A stretch of 64,000 nt of DNA from JAJYSO01 sp964586655 (GCA_964586655.1 CAZPGY010000006.1:1-64000), one strand, 5' to 3'. Shown: positions 1 to 8,258, counted from the first letter of the stretch. The notes: generated by a model from the letters alone, not told the origin. Numbers and translations are program-made.

Positions 1-52
1 ACGGTAGTAAATTCGTTATTTTTATAACCAATTAAAATCGTTTAGGACAGTA

Positions 53-81
53 TTGCTTTTTAATTAAAAAATGTATTTTTG
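53..81 (+). promoter_or_regulatory. Bacteroidota-type promoter of the first lipoprotein gene
   Basis: TTG at 53-55 and TATTTTTG at 74-81 are separated by 18 bases. This fits the Bacteroidota sigma factor consensus TTG-N19-TAnnTTTG. Transcription would start near 87, giving a leader of about 25 bases before the ATG at 113. Confidence 0.6.
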
Positions 82-112
82 TAGCTCTTAATAAATAAAT
101 AAACTTATAGTC

Positions 113-943
113 ATGAAATTTAAAATTTGCTTACTCAGTCTTTTAAGTCTTGTTCTGATAACTTCCTGTTCTACTGACGATGAAGGATCAGGACCGGCCG
201 ATCCCATCAATACTTCTTATGGTTATCTTCCGCTAAGCATAGGCAATCAATGGACTTACAATAATGTTATCGATTTGCCTGATCAACAATATCACAACGA
301 AAGTACAGAAACCATTAGCGTGGAAGATTCTACTACTACCAACCCAACCACCGGATATACGTTCACTTCGGATGCAAGTGTGCAAAACCAAGGGCCAGTT
401 ACCGCACTCATCACCAATGGAGAGCTTATGAAAATTAATGGAAAAGTGATTTATAATGGGGATTTATCGCTTTATGTGCCATTATTGCAAACCGATATCA
501 GCATCCCGGCAGATAATCTTATTATCTTAGATCAAAATGCCGATGCCGGAGAAACTTTGTCCGTACTTGAAAATTCTATTACACAAGAAATTCCTTTTAG
601 CGGAATAAGTATTCCGATTACTTTTGATTATGTTATCAATACCACTGAAGGAGAGGTGTATGAAAGTTTTTCTAATGGTATCGAATCATATAATGATGTG
701 ATTTCTTCTAAAATAAGTGTCACGCTTTCTGCTACAGCCGATCTTCCCCTTGGATTTACACTGCCCATTTTACTCGAGCAGCAGGCTATTAAATCTGACA
801 ACTATTTTGCCAAGGACGTAGGCATGATATTAAGTGAAACCGAACTCCATTTCGTTTTTGAAGACCTTTCTGAGCTCAACGTACCCCAAATTCCTACTAT
901 AACGGGTACAGCTACCCAAACACTATCGGATTACAATCTTTAA
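113..943 (+). CDS. Hypothetical lipoprotein
   Basis: A 276-residue secreted lipoprotein of unknown function. The first 20 residues form a type II signal peptide, with a lipobox ending TSC at about residue 19. The mature protein starts with Ser-Thr and then acidic residues, as in exported Bacteroidota lipoproteins. No catalytic motif is visible; the rest is a soluble Thr/Ser-rich, probably beta-rich domain with the feel of cell-surface proteins of this phylum. It stands alone, with its own promoter at 53-81 and a strong terminator at 970-997, so it is a monocistronic unit. I do not recognise the family. Confidence 0.85.
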   Translation: MKFKICLLSLLSLVLITSCSTDDEGSGPADPINTSYGYLPLSIGNQWTYNNVIDLPDQQYHNESTETISVEDSTTTNPTTGYTFTSDASVQNQGPVTALITNGELMKINGKVIYNGDLSLYVPLLQTDISIPADNLIILDQNADAGETLSVLENSITQEIPFSGISIPITFDYVINTTEGEVYESFSNGIESYNDVISSKISVTLSATADLPLGFTLPILLEQQAIKSDNYFAKDVGMILSETELHFVFEDLSELNVPQIPTITGTATQTLSDYNL

Positions 944-969
944 AAAGGCTTATCTTCATCCCTCTTTAC

Positions 970-997
970 AACCCTAAGTAAAAAACTTAGGGTTTTT
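970..997 (+). terminator. Intrinsic terminator after the first lipoprotein gene
   Basis: A perfect 10-bp stem (970-979 with 985-994, arms AACCCTAAGT and ACTTAGGGTT) with a five-A loop, running into TTTTT at 993-997. It lies 27 bases after the stop codon. Confidence 0.85.
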
Positions 998-1067
998 CTA
1001 TGGGTTGAAAGCTGTGACAGGAATAATACCAAAAGCATAAACGCTCCCAAAATCTAAAAGTCCTCCT

Positions 1068-1075
1068 TATCTTTG
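1068..1075 (+). promoter_or_regulatory. Probable -7 box TATCTTTG of the oxidoreductase gene
   Basis: TATCTTTG matches TAnnTTTG and is followed by a leader of about 26 bases before the ATG at 1108. No TTG is present at the expected -33 position, so the promoter may be weak or activator-dependent. Confidence 0.4.
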
Positions 1076-1107
1076 CAGCGCAATCAAGAATATTTTAATT
1101 CGTATAT

Positions 1108-2178
1108 ATGAGCTTACTCTTCTCTCCTCTTCCCCTTAAAAACGTCACCCTCAAAAACAGAATGGCGGTTTCTTCCATGTGTATGTACAGTTGTATTGAT
1201 GGGTATGCCACCGATTTTCATTTGGTACACTTGGGCAATCGTGCCTTGGGTGGTTTTGGATTAATTATGCAAGAGGGTACTGCCATTTCTCCGGAAGGTC
1301 GGATAACTTTTTGGGATTTGGGAATCTGGAAAGATGAGCACATTGCCTCCTTAAAACGGAGTGTACAATTTTGTCAATCTCACGGTGCTGCTGTAGGAAT
1401 TCAGTTGGCCCATGCGGGAAGAAAAGGCAGTCATTTGCCCCCGCACAAAGGCCGTAAAGCACTGGCGCCCGATCATCCAAATGGCTGGAAAACCGTCTCG
1501 CCCTCTGAGATTGCTTATGGAAATGAAGAGGTTTTGCCCACGGCATTGGACCTGAAGGGAATTGAAAAAGTGAAGCAGGATTTTGTAGCTGCCACCAAAC
1601 GCGCCAAAGAAGTAGGATATGAGGTGCTGGAAATTCACGCCGCTCACGGATATTTATTGCATCAATTTTATTCCCCTTTAAGTAATCATCGTACTGATGA
1701 GTATGGTGGAAGTTTTGAAAACCGTATCCGCCTTCTGCTCGAAGTCACCCAATTGGTCAAAGCGGTCTGGGGAGAAGAAAAGCCTTTGTTTGTACGCATC
1801 TCAGCCACAGATTGGACTGATGGCGGTTGGTCTATTGAAGATTCCATTGAATTAGCCAAAAGATTAAAAGCACTGGGCGTGGATTTAATCGATACTTCCT
1901 CCGGGGGAAATGTGCGGGCCTCAATCCCGACCGGTCCGGGATATCAAGTAGATTTTGCGGCACAAATCAAAGCACAAGCACAAATCAAAACCGGAGCTGT
2001 CGGCATGATTACCACCGCCCAACAGTCGGAAGAGCTCCTAAAAAAAGAGCAAGCAGATCTTATTTTATATGCCCGTAAGGCCTTGCGAAATCCATATTTC
2101 CCCTTGCATGCGGCTCATGAACTCAAGGCGCATACAGACTGGCCAACCCCCTATCTCCGTGGAAAAGAAGGAATGTAA
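1108..2178 (+). CDS. NADH:flavin oxidoreductase, old yellow enzyme family (YqjM/NamA-like)
   Basis: An FMN-dependent ene-reductase of 356 residues, the usual length for the YqjM/NamA branch of the old yellow enzyme family. It begins with the typical LFSPLPLKNVTLKNRM segment. The active-site signature HAAHGYLLHQF (about residue 178) and the following SPLSNHRTDEYGGSFENR segment are both present, as are the GIQLAHAGRKGS and late phosphate-binding regions. Family members reduce activated C=C bonds with NAD(P)H; the physiological substrate cannot be told from sequence. Cytosolic, no signal peptide. It is not obviously in an operon: a terminator lies upstream and the next gene has its own promoter and riboswitch. 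Confidence 0.93.
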   Translation: MSLLFSPLPLKNVTLKNRMAVSSMCMYSCIDGYATDFHLVHLGNRALGGFGLIMQEGTAISPEGRITFWDLGIWKDEHIASLKRSVQFCQSHGAAVGIQLAHAGRKGSHLPPHKGRKALAPDHPNGWKTVSPSEIAYGNEEVLPTALDLKGIEKVKQDFVAATKRAKEVGYEVLEIHAAHGYLLHQFYSPLSNHRTDEYGGSFENRIRLLLEVTQLVKAVWGEEKPLFVRISATDWTDGGWSIEDSIELAKRLKALGVDLIDTSSGGNVRASIPTGPGYQVDFAAQIKAQAQIKTGAVGMITTAQQSEELLKKEQADLILYARKALRNPYFPLHAAHELKAHTDWPTPYLRGKEGM

Positions 2179-2252
2179 CAAGCCTCCACTGCTTCTCTTA
2201 TCCCGATTAGACCTAAACAGATGACAATCTCTCAATAATTTTAGTGGAACCA

Positions 2253-2283
2253 TTGGCAACTCTCTAACAATTCCTTAATTTTG
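2253..2283 (+). promoter_or_regulatory. Promoter of the riboswitch-controlled TonB receptor
   Basis: TTG at 2253-2255 and TAATTTTG at 2276-2283 are 20 bases apart. The predicted transcription start (about 2289) falls just before the riboswitch aptamer, as expected for a full-length leader. Confidence 0.6.
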
Positions 2284-2290
2284 CCGCACA

Positions 2291-2378
2291 TCTCAACAAG
2301 GGGTGTCCCAAATTATTTTTGGGACTGAGATTATACCCAATGAACCTGGGCGGGTTATGCCGCCAAGGGAAAAGAGAG
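2291..2378 (+). promoter_or_regulatory. TPP (thiamin pyrophosphate) riboswitch aptamer
   Basis: The conserved THI-box landmarks are in order: GGGGTG (2300-2305), a hairpin with arms TCCCAAA and TTTGGGA, CTGAGA (2325-2330), ACCC, TGAACCTG (2341-2348), a GGCGG...CCGCC hairpin enclosing TTATG, then AAGGGAA (2365-2371). Short flanks TCTC and GAGA can close P1. This is a class known to bind TPP directly. It lies about 130 bases before a TonB receptor gene and is followed by an intrinsic terminator, which makes it a transcriptional OFF switch. Confidence 0.93.
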
Positions 2379-2403
2379 GCTCAAGAGAGCTTCTATCGTA
2401 TAC

Positions 2404-2446
2404 CCCTGTTAAAACAAAGTGTGTTTTATCAGGGCTTTTTATTTTT
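2404..2446 (+). terminator. Riboswitch expression platform: intrinsic terminator
   Basis: A 13-bp stem with one mismatch (2404-2416 with 2422-2434) and a five-base loop, followed by CTTTTTATTTTT. It is placed between the TPP aptamer and the receptor start at 2508, so it is the likely attenuator that forms when TPP is bound. Confidence 0.85.
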
Positions 2447-2507
2447 AAACCATTATTTATTAATCACTGGATAACCGCCCCTTTTATCCGTAGCAAATTT
2501 TATACGG

Positions 2508-4868
2508 ATGAAACGATTATTCACCATTACCTGTTTTTTTTGGGCCACCACTTTTGCATTTGGCCAGACTTTTATTTTACAAGGGAAAGTATACAAAAAC
2601 AACCAAGCTTTACCGGGAGTCAACATCAGTATTAAAGGCACTGATCAAGGTCAGGTCTCTAATTTTGAAGGAGAGTTTAAATTTGAACTTCCCAAGGGAA
2701 AATACACTTTAATTTTTTCTTATGGCGGTCAAAAAAAGCGTACCATAACCTTAACTACTGACCAAACCATTACCGTTGATATGACCGATGTTCACACCCA
2801 ACTCGGCGCGGTTTTTCTCACGGCTTTTCGGGTTGAAACCGGATCGCCGGTAACTTATAGTAATATGAGCAGTCAAGAAATCAACGAGCGCAACCTGGGG
2901 CAAAGTATCCCGACCTTAATGCGGTATATGCCCAATGTTGTCACCACCAGTGATGCCGGAACCGGCGTGGGCTACACCGGAATGCGCGTTCGCGGAACAG
3001 GATCGCGGGGCATCAATGTAACCATCAATGGTATTCCGATGAATGATGCCGAAAGCCAAAGTACAATTTGGGTAGATTTAGGCGATTTTTCCAATGCCGT
3101 TGAAAACCTGCAACTGCAACGCGGAGTTGGTACTTCAAGCAATGGTGCCGGCGCTTTTGGAGCCAGTATCAATGTATTGACCGATAAAGTAACGCCCGAA
3201 CCTTCGGCAGAAATCACCAATACTTATGGTTCCTATAATACGCATAAGCATCAAATCAAATTTAATACGGGTTTTATCGATCAACATTTTGCTTTTACCG
3301 GAAATTTTTCTCTGCTCAAGAGTGAAGGATATCGAGATCGCTCTGCTTCAAACCTGAAGTCTTATTTTTTGCAAGGCGTGTATAAAAATGAAAATACGCT
3401 TGTCAAGGCCTTGGCATTTGGCGGAAGAGAAAAAACTGATCAGGCCTACTACGGCATCACTGCGGAACAACTCGAAGAGAATCGCCGCTTTAATCCGGCT
3501 GGAATGTATACCGATTCTGCCGGGAGTGTACATTTTTATGACAACCAAACCGATAATTATGAACAGGACCACCTTCAGCTTTTATGGAATCAAAAATACA
3601 GCACTCAATGGTCTTCCAATTTGGCTTTTCACTATACTTATGGCGCCGGATATTATGAAAGCTATCATGAAGATGCCGATTTGCAAGCCTATGGATTGCC
3701 CTATTTTAAACACCAAGGCGCAAACATCACCACTTCAGATCTCATCAATCAAAAATGGCTCAGCAATCATTTTTACGGAACGATTTTTAATTTGACTTAT
3801 AAAAATCAGAAGGCCCAAATTATTTTTGGCGGAGGTTGGAATCAATATTTAGGTGCCCATTACGGCACGGTACAGTACACCAAATTTGCAATCAACAAAG
3901 CACCATTTGGCCATTATTACAATAACAATGCGGTTAAAACAGATTTTAATGCCTACCTCAAAACCACGGTAAAAATCACGCCCGAGCTTTGGGTCTTCGG
4001 TGATGCACAATGGCGACATATTAAATATGAAGTGTCCGGGCCTTATGAAGGGCAGTCGTTTGTCGTAAACGATCAGTTTTCTTTTTTTAATCCCAAAGTA
4101 GGACTTACTTATCGTCTTCATCCACATCACCAACTCTACTTTTCATTTTCTCGAGCACATCGAGAACCCAATCGCGGGGATTACAAAAGTGAAATGCTCA
4201 ACAATCCCGATCCTGAATATCCAAAAGCAGAAATCCTTAATGATTATGAGTTGGGTTGGCGATATCAAACCAAAGATTTTGGATTTAATGCCAATCTCTA
4301 TTATATGGACTACCACAACCAACTGGTTCTCACCGGACAAATTGATTCGGAAGGGCGATTTATTCGAAAAAACAGCGGGCAAAGTTACCGTTTAGGATTG
4401 GAACTCAGCGCCCATATTGCCATAACCGACAAATTTGAAATTCGCCCCAACCTGGCGTTTAGTCAGAATAAAAACAAACATTTTAAAACCCTGATTCAAG
4501 GAGATTTGAAAGATTTTGGGCAGACACCTATCTCTTTTTCTCCACAAATTGTCGGGAGCAATATGTTGCGATATCAACCTTTAGATAATTTGCAAATCAG
4601 CTTCCTGACCAAATTTGTCGGTGAACAATATTTGAGTAATATTAAAGCTGCAGACTCCAAATTGGAAGCCTATTGGGTAAACAGTCTCAATGTGCAATAT
4701 CTATGGGAAAATCCTCCTTTCTTTAAAGAAATCGTTTTTACTGGTTTGGTCAACAATATTTTTGATGAGAAGTATATTTCCAACGGGTATTATTCAGTCG
4801 CTTCGGGGCCTTTTTACTACCCGCAAGCCGGTATCAACTTTTTGGCCGGGATGAGTTTAAAATTTTAA
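2508..4868 (+). CDS. TonB-dependent outer-membrane receptor, probable thiamin/TPP uptake
   Basis: A 786-residue outer-membrane gated channel. Signal peptide at residues 1-20 (ending AFGQ), CarboxypepD_reg beta-sandwich at about 23-100, plug domain at about 115-230 (contains RVRGTGSRGINVTINGIPMN), then a 22-strand barrel ending in ...GMSLKF with the terminal Phe used for barrel insertion. TonB receptors import scarce nutrients with proton-motive energy passed by TonB-ExbBD. The substrate assignment rests on control by the TPP riboswitch, a linkage described before for Bacteroidota thiamin-related receptors. No inner-membrane thiamin transporter or thi gene is next to it, so it acts with partners elsewhere. 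Confidence 0.9.
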   Translation: MKRLFTITCFFWATTFAFGQTFILQGKVYKNNQALPGVNISIKGTDQGQVSNFEGEFKFELPKGKYTLIFSYGGQKKRTITLTTDQTITVDMTDVHTQLGAVFLTAFRVETGSPVTYSNMSSQEINERNLGQSIPTLMRYMPNVVTTSDAGTGVGYTGMRVRGTGSRGINVTINGIPMNDAESQSTIWVDLGDFSNAVENLQLQRGVGTSSNGAGAFGASINVLTDKVTPEPSAEITNTYGSYNTHKHQIKFNTGFIDQHFAFTGNFSLLKSEGYRDRSASNLKSYFLQGVYKNENTLVKALAFGGREKTDQAYYGITAEQLEENRRFNPAGMYTDSAGSVHFYDNQTDNYEQDHLQLLWNQKYSTQWSSNLAFHYTYGAGYYESYHEDADLQAYGLPYFKHQGANITTSDLINQKWLSNHFYGTIFNLTYKNQKAQIIFGGGWNQYLGAHYGTVQYTKFAINKAPFGHYYNNNAVKTDFNAYLKTTVKITPELWVFGDAQWRHIKYEVSGPYEGQSFVVNDQFSFFNPKVGLTYRLHPHHQLYFSFSRAHREPNRGDYKSEMLNNPDPEYPKAEILNDYELGWRYQTKDFGFNANLYYMDYHNQLVLTGQIDSEGRFIRKNSGQSYRLGLELSAHIAITDKFEIRPNLAFSQNKNKHFKTLIQGDLKDFGQTPISFSPQIVGSNMLRYQPLDNLQISFLTKFVGEQYLSNIKAADSKLEAYWVNSLNVQYLWENPPFFKEIVFTGLVNNIFDEKYISNGYYSVASGPFYYPQAGINFLAGMSLKF

Positions 4869-4871
4869 TAA

Positions 4872-5318
4872 TTAATTGGTGACGGTGAGGACACCGTTGC
4901 CATTGTCAATTACCTGATACTGTTTCATGGAAAATTCGAGGTTTTCGCCTCCGCTTTCGTCTTCAATAAAAGTGCCGGTAAACAGGTTGTAAGTATTGTG
5001 ATCCGGGCATTGACAGACTCCCTTAATCCCGTCGATATGCAAGGTAGAACACTGCTCTACCGGATGATTGGGATCAGAGGCATCGAAAGCAATATACGAA
5101 GAACCCGTATTCATGATAATGATTCCGCCGTTACCATATCCTCCAACATAAACGGGATTGGCAGGGAAATTTAAAGGACTGTATTGGGGCAAAGACAGGT
5201 TTACTGTAAAGTGAACGTTTACGTTCAGTAAGTTTGGGTTTTGATAGTCATAATCATCTTTGCTACAAGAAGTAAAGAGCAATCCCATTAAAGCAAGGTA
5301 TAAAAAAGTATATTTCAT
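4872..5318 (-). CDS. Rieske-fold-like lipoprotein with degenerate cluster ligands
   Basis: A 148-residue lipoprotein. The ATG at 5318 is preferred over an in-frame TTG at 5339 because it gives a clean lipobox (LLFTSC). The C-terminal half has a Rieske-like layout: a Cys, then a 12-residue gap to CQCPDH, followed by NTYNLFTG, which resembles the second Rieske loop C-x2-H...TG. The first loop, however, reads CSTLH instead of CxH, so a normal [2Fe-2S] site is doubtful. Similar small lipoproteins are common in Flavobacteriia, with no established function. It converges on the TonB receptor with only 3 bases between stop codons. Confidence 0.75.
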   Translation of the reverse strand: MKYTFLYLALMGLLFTSCSKDDYDYQNPNLLNVNVHFTVNLSLPQYSPLNFPANPVYVGGYGNGGIIIMNTGSSYIAFDASDPNHPVEQCSTLHIDGIKGVCQCPDHNTYNLFTGTFIEDESGGENLEFSMKQYQVIDNGNGVLTVTN

Positions 5319-5387
5319 AGCGATTGTTTTCGAGGGCAAGGTAATAATATTATTAGTGTTCGATAAAAATTATTATATTTGTTTTCC

Positions 5388-5416
5388 GAATCCCGTGTAT
5401 GCGGGATTCATTTTTT
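5388..5416 (+). terminator. Perfect 8-bp hairpin followed by a T-run
   Basis: Arms GAATCCCG (5388-5395) and CGGGATTC (5402-5409) with a 6-base loop, followed by A and six T. On the plus strand it looks like an intrinsic terminator, but no plus-strand gene ends nearby: the lipoprotein at 4872-5318 reads away from it. It may end readthrough transcription or belong to the adjacent RNA candidate. Confidence 0.5.
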
Positions 5417-5427
5417 ACAACTCATTT

Positions 5428-5574
5428 AAACTTTTTCAAATGGATTGCCCATGATTTTAAAGGGCGTCCAGGGTGTAAACGGCCAATCTACAGCGTGTGA
5501 AACCCTCTGATTTGAGGGCAGGTTGCAAAAGATTGTGCCCGGTCTTTCCACAGGTGACGACCGATTAAAAGTTT
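5428..5574 (+). ncRNA. Candidate structured RNA upstream of greA
   Basis: A non-coding 147-base stretch that folds by eye into a closed multi-helix shape. The outer stem is 5428-5435 with 5567-5574 (AAACTTTT/AAAAGTTT). Inside are hairpin 5442-5469 (GGA-TGCCC with GGGCG-TCC), hairpin 5503-5518 (CCCTC/GAGGG) or the alternative pairing 5470-5474 with 5502-5506, hairpin 5516-5540 (GGGCA/TGCCC) and hairpin 5541-5562 (GGTC/GACC). It ends 42 bases before greA. It could be a cis-regulatory leader or a free small RNA such as a 6S-like species. No known riboswitch core was recognised. Confidence 0.4.
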
Positions 5575-5616
5575 AGATGGGTTTAGAATATATAACGACA
5601 AACAAACAGAGAAGTT

Positions 5617-6093
5617 ATGGGAAAAGTATCTTATTATTCAGCAGAAGGTTTGCAAAAACTGAGGGATGAGCTCAATCACTTGAAAGATGTTGAACGTCCA
5701 AAAGCTTCCCAAGCTATTGCCGATGCCCGTGACAAAGGGGATTTGAGCGAGAATGCCGAATATGATGCAGCCAAGGAAGCTCAAGGTCACTTAGAAGCCA
5801 AAATTGCAAAATTAGAGGACATAGTGGCCAATGCCCGCGTCATTAATGAATCTAAAATTGATGCCTCAAAAGCATTAATTCACAGCAATGTAAAGATAAA
5901 AAACGAAAAGAACGGTCAAGAAATGACCTATAAATTGGTGTCTCAAACAGAAGCCGATTTAAAATCAGGGAAGATTTCCGTTGATTCACCCATAGGAAAA
6001 GGATTGTTGGGAAAAGAAGTAGGTGACAAAGCCGAAATTAAAGTCCCTAACGGTACCATCACTTTTGAAATTCTGGAGATCAGCAGAGGGTAA
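5617..6093 (+). CDS. greA: Transcription elongation factor GreA
   Basis: A 158-residue GreA of standard length. It rescues backtracked RNA polymerase by inserting its coiled coil into the secondary channel and stimulating transcript cleavage. Residues 1-75 form the antiparallel coiled coil, whose tip carries the acidic catalytic loop DKGDLSENAEYD at about 41-52. The C-terminal domain (80-158) has the FKBP-like fold with the SPIGKGLLGK motif. It is monocistronic, preceded by the structured-RNA candidate at 5428-5574, with a terminator about 170 bases downstream. Confidence 0.96.
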   Translation: MGKVSYYSAEGLQKLRDELNHLKDVERPKASQAIADARDKGDLSENAEYDAAKEAQGHLEAKIAKLEDIVANARVINESKIDASKALIHSNVKIKNEKNGQEMTYKLVSQTEADLKSGKISVDSPIGKGLLGKEVGDKAEIKVPNGTITFEILEISRG

Positions 6094-6264
6094 ACCCTTG
6101 TTTTCAACCCACATTTTATATCAATTAGATACGCGTTTAGGTACTATCTAAAAAAACAAAATAATTTTAATGTTTTTTAAAGAGGTTCTTTTTGTTATTC
6201 CTGTGTAAAAGGTTGAACGGATTCATTTTTCATGGGGTTGGCGTATAAATCAAATGGGAATTAT

Positions 6265-6300
6265 CTACTGCTCTAAACTGAGGTTTGGAGTAGTTTTTTT
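6265..6300 (+). terminator. Imperfect hairpin with a seven-T run downstream of greA
   Basis: CTACT...AAAC pairs with GTTT...AGTAG through a small internal loop, followed by seven T at 6294-6300. It ends plus-strand transcription from greA just before the converging Smr gene. Confidence 0.6.
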
Positions 6301-6311
6301 AGCGCTTAACT

Positions 6312-6842
6312 TTAGGGGTTTTGATAAATATACACCTCGGTCGCGCCACCGCCATAATCGCGGTAATTTGCATCATAATAACGGATTTGATCATATCGAC
6401 GAAACAAGGTTTGTAATTCCCGCTTCAATACCCCCTCTCCTATTCCATGAATGAAAATCACTCGTTGAATATGTTTCTTAATGGCAAAATCCAGTTTGTC
6501 TCGAGCTGTATTGAGCTGCAAATTGAGCATCTCAGAGTTACTCATATTTCGGGTGGAAGCAGTGAGCTCATGAATGTGCAAATCTACTTCCATAGGAGGA
6601 GCCTTACGGCGTTTCTTTGATGGTTTTCGCTTATCGCTCTGTAGCCCCATTTTCTTCTCCCGAATAACTTGCTCAGGATTAGTGGACGTAAGGTTTAAGG
6701 GTTTAGACGGAATCAATTCATGAGCCTGATAGGTCATTTCAAAGCCCTCATCAGTGGCAATAACCACTTGATCAGCCGCTATATTTATCACGGTTCCGAC
6801 AATGAGATCATCAATAACTTCTACCCTGTCTCCTATTTTCAT
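6312..6842 (-). CDS. Smr-domain (MutS2 C-terminal-like) protein
   Basis: A 176-residue cytosolic protein. Residues 1-50 form a small beta-rich domain (GDRVEVIDDLIVGTVINI) like the N-domain of DUF2027/MutS2-related proteins, followed by a Lys/Arg-rich linker (about 65-82). The Smr domain at about 85-176 carries VDLHIHEL and the signature HGIGEGVLKREL. Smr domains are nucleic-acid endonucleases that act on branched DNA or on mRNA of stalled ribosomes. Which applies here is not known. It follows the small membrane protein gene after 14 bases and is probably co-transcribed with it. Confidence 0.88.
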   Translation of the reverse strand: MKIGDRVEVIDDLIVGTVINIAADQVVIATDEGFEMTYQAHELIPSKPLNLTSTNPEQVIREKKMGLQSDKRKPSKKRRKAPPMEVDLHIHELTASTRNMSNSEMLNLQLNTARDKLDFAIKKHIQRVIFIHGIGEGVLKRELQTLFRRYDQIRYYDANYRDYGGGATEVYIYQNP

Positions 6843-6856
6843 GTCAATCGTTTTTG

Positions 6857-7087
6857 TTAAACTCTCTCCTTTCCTTCTTCTCTTTCCTCTTCCTCTTTTT
6901 TTCTTGTGGTGCGCGTAGCTTGTGAAGTTTTGTAAATCCCTATCATCAAAAGGACAATGCCTACAATCTTAACCCACATGTTTTTTCTCGAGTGCAGGAT
7001 AAGATCATCGACATAAGAAGAAAAAAGAAGCAGGATTATGCCGACAAAAATCAATCCGATAGTTAGCCATTTTGAACGCATATACAT
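6857..7087 (-). CDS. Small two-helix membrane protein
   Basis: A 76-residue protein with transmembrane segments at about residues 8-24 and 38-54 and a charged Lys/Glu/Arg-rich tail. Two in-frame ATGs (codons 1 and 3) are both usable. No known family was recognised. It is the upstream member of a two-gene unit with the Smr protein, and is divergent from the PagL-like gene at 7161. Confidence 0.65.
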   Translation of the reverse strand: MYMRSKWLTIGLIFVGIILLLFSSYVDDLILHSRKNMWVKIVGIVLLMIGIYKTSQATRTTRKKEEEEREEGKERV

Positions 7088-7147
7088 TTATTAAGGAGCA
7101 CAATTTACTGTTTTTTAAACAAAGTAAAAACACGAATAAATTTTATG

Positions 7148-7155
7148 TATTTTTG
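7148..7155 (+). promoter_or_regulatory. -7 box TATTTTTG just in front of the PagL-like gene
   Basis: TATTTTTG ends 5 bases before the ATG at 7161, so the predicted transcription start coincides with the start codon. This suggests a leaderless or nearly leaderless mRNA. Confidence 0.45.
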
Positions 7156-7160
7156 ACCAC

Positions 7161-8258
7161 ATGAAAAAAATCTTACTCCTTTTTTCGATTTTTTCCGGTG
7201 CTTTGGTTTTTTCACAAAACCCTTCTTCCCCATCTCATCAATTTTCGGCCAATTATTTTTACGGCGCTATTATCGAACACAATTATGAAATTGGTCACCT
7301 CATCACCCAGCGTCCTTCGGGGGTATTGCTTTCCTGGAACCGAAAGACTTATGGAGAGAAAATTTGGTCACGACATTACAATTATCCCGACTACGGATGG
7401 AGTTTTACCTACCAAGATATGGGCAATCCGCATTTGGGAGAAAGCATAGGACTTTATGGGCATCTTAATTTTTATTTTTTTCAACGACATTTCAAATTAA
7501 AAATCGCCGAAGGACTGGTTTACAACACCAATCCCTATGATCCGGTGCACAATTATCGAAATTATGCCTATGGCTCACACTTTATGTTTGCCACCTTGTT
7601 GATGGGTAATTATATTGAGCAAGATATCATCAATGGATTTGGTTTACAAGCCGGTATCTTGTTGATTCATTATTCCAACGGCAACATCAAGTCGCCAAAT
7701 GCCAGTACCAATAGCATTTCGGTCAATCTTGGGGTTGTTTACACGCCCGATCATCATACTGTTCACCACTATCTTCCCAAGCAAACGTCAAAAAATTATG
7801 CCGAACCGGTTCACTTCAACTTCGCTTTGCGAACGGGTATAGATTCAGGGCCTTTGATTGGAATGGGGCAATATCCTTTTTTGACCCTCGCTGCCTTTGC
7901 CGATAAAAGACTTACCTATTCCAGCGGACTTCAATTGGGAGCCGAAGTTTTCTTCTCAAAAATGTTGGAAGAATATATCCGATACCAAGCTATTGCTTAC
8001 CCCGAACTACAACTTACCGGAGAAGAAAGTTCAACCCGAGTAGGTGTTTTTGCGGGCTATCAGTTTTATATCAATAAATTTTCAATATTCGCCAATACGG
8101 GATATTATGTTTTTTATCCGGTAGAATTTAATGGCAGAGTATATAATCGAGTGGGACTACGTCGAGATATCCTCCATCATTTTTTTGTTTCACTCAGCGT
8201 GCGCGCACACGGATTTAATGCCGAAGATGCCGCATTAAGTATAGGGATTCGATTATGA
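7161..8258 (+). CDS. Acyloxyacyl hydrolase / lipid A 3-O-deacylase (PagL-like) outer-membrane protein
   Basis: A 365-residue outer-membrane beta-barrel. Signal peptide at residues 1-19 (ending VFSQ). The stretch LLIHYSNGNIKSPNAST at about 168-184 matches the PagL catalytic region, in which the His-Ser pair hydrolyses the 3-O-linked acyl chain of lipid A. Length is well above PagL itself (about 150 residues), but the longer form is usual in Bacteroidota. The gene product remodels LPS in the outer leaflet. Its stop overlaps the next gene by 4 bases, so the two are translationally coupled. Confidence 0.85.
   Translation: MKKILLLFSIFSGALVFSQNPSSPSHQFSANYFYGAIIEHNYEIGHLITQRPSGVLLSWNRKTYGEKIWSRHYNYPDYGWSFTYQDMGNPHLGESIGLYGHLNFYFFQRHFKLKIAEGLVYNTNPYDPVHNYRNYAYGSHFMFATLLMGNYIEQDIINGFGLQAGILLIHYSNGNIKSPNASTNSISVNLGVVYTPDHHTVHHYLPKQTSKNYAEPVHFNFALRTGIDSGPLIGMGQYPFLTLAAFADKRLTYSSGLQLGAEVFFSKMLEEYIRYQAIAYPELQLTGEESSTRVGVFAGYQFYINKFSIFANTGYYVFYPVEFNGRVYNRVGLRRDILHHFFVSLSVRAHGFNAEDAALSIGIRL

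Noticed and set aside
2303..2635. 110-residue plus-strand ORF across the TPP leader
   Set aside because: It lies inside the riboswitch aptamer and terminator and then overlaps the receptor gene in another frame; chance ORF.
5428..5574. Reading this region as an FMN, cobalamin, RNase P or tmRNA element
   Set aside because: The conserved core sequences of those classes are not present; kept only as an unassigned structured-RNA candidate.
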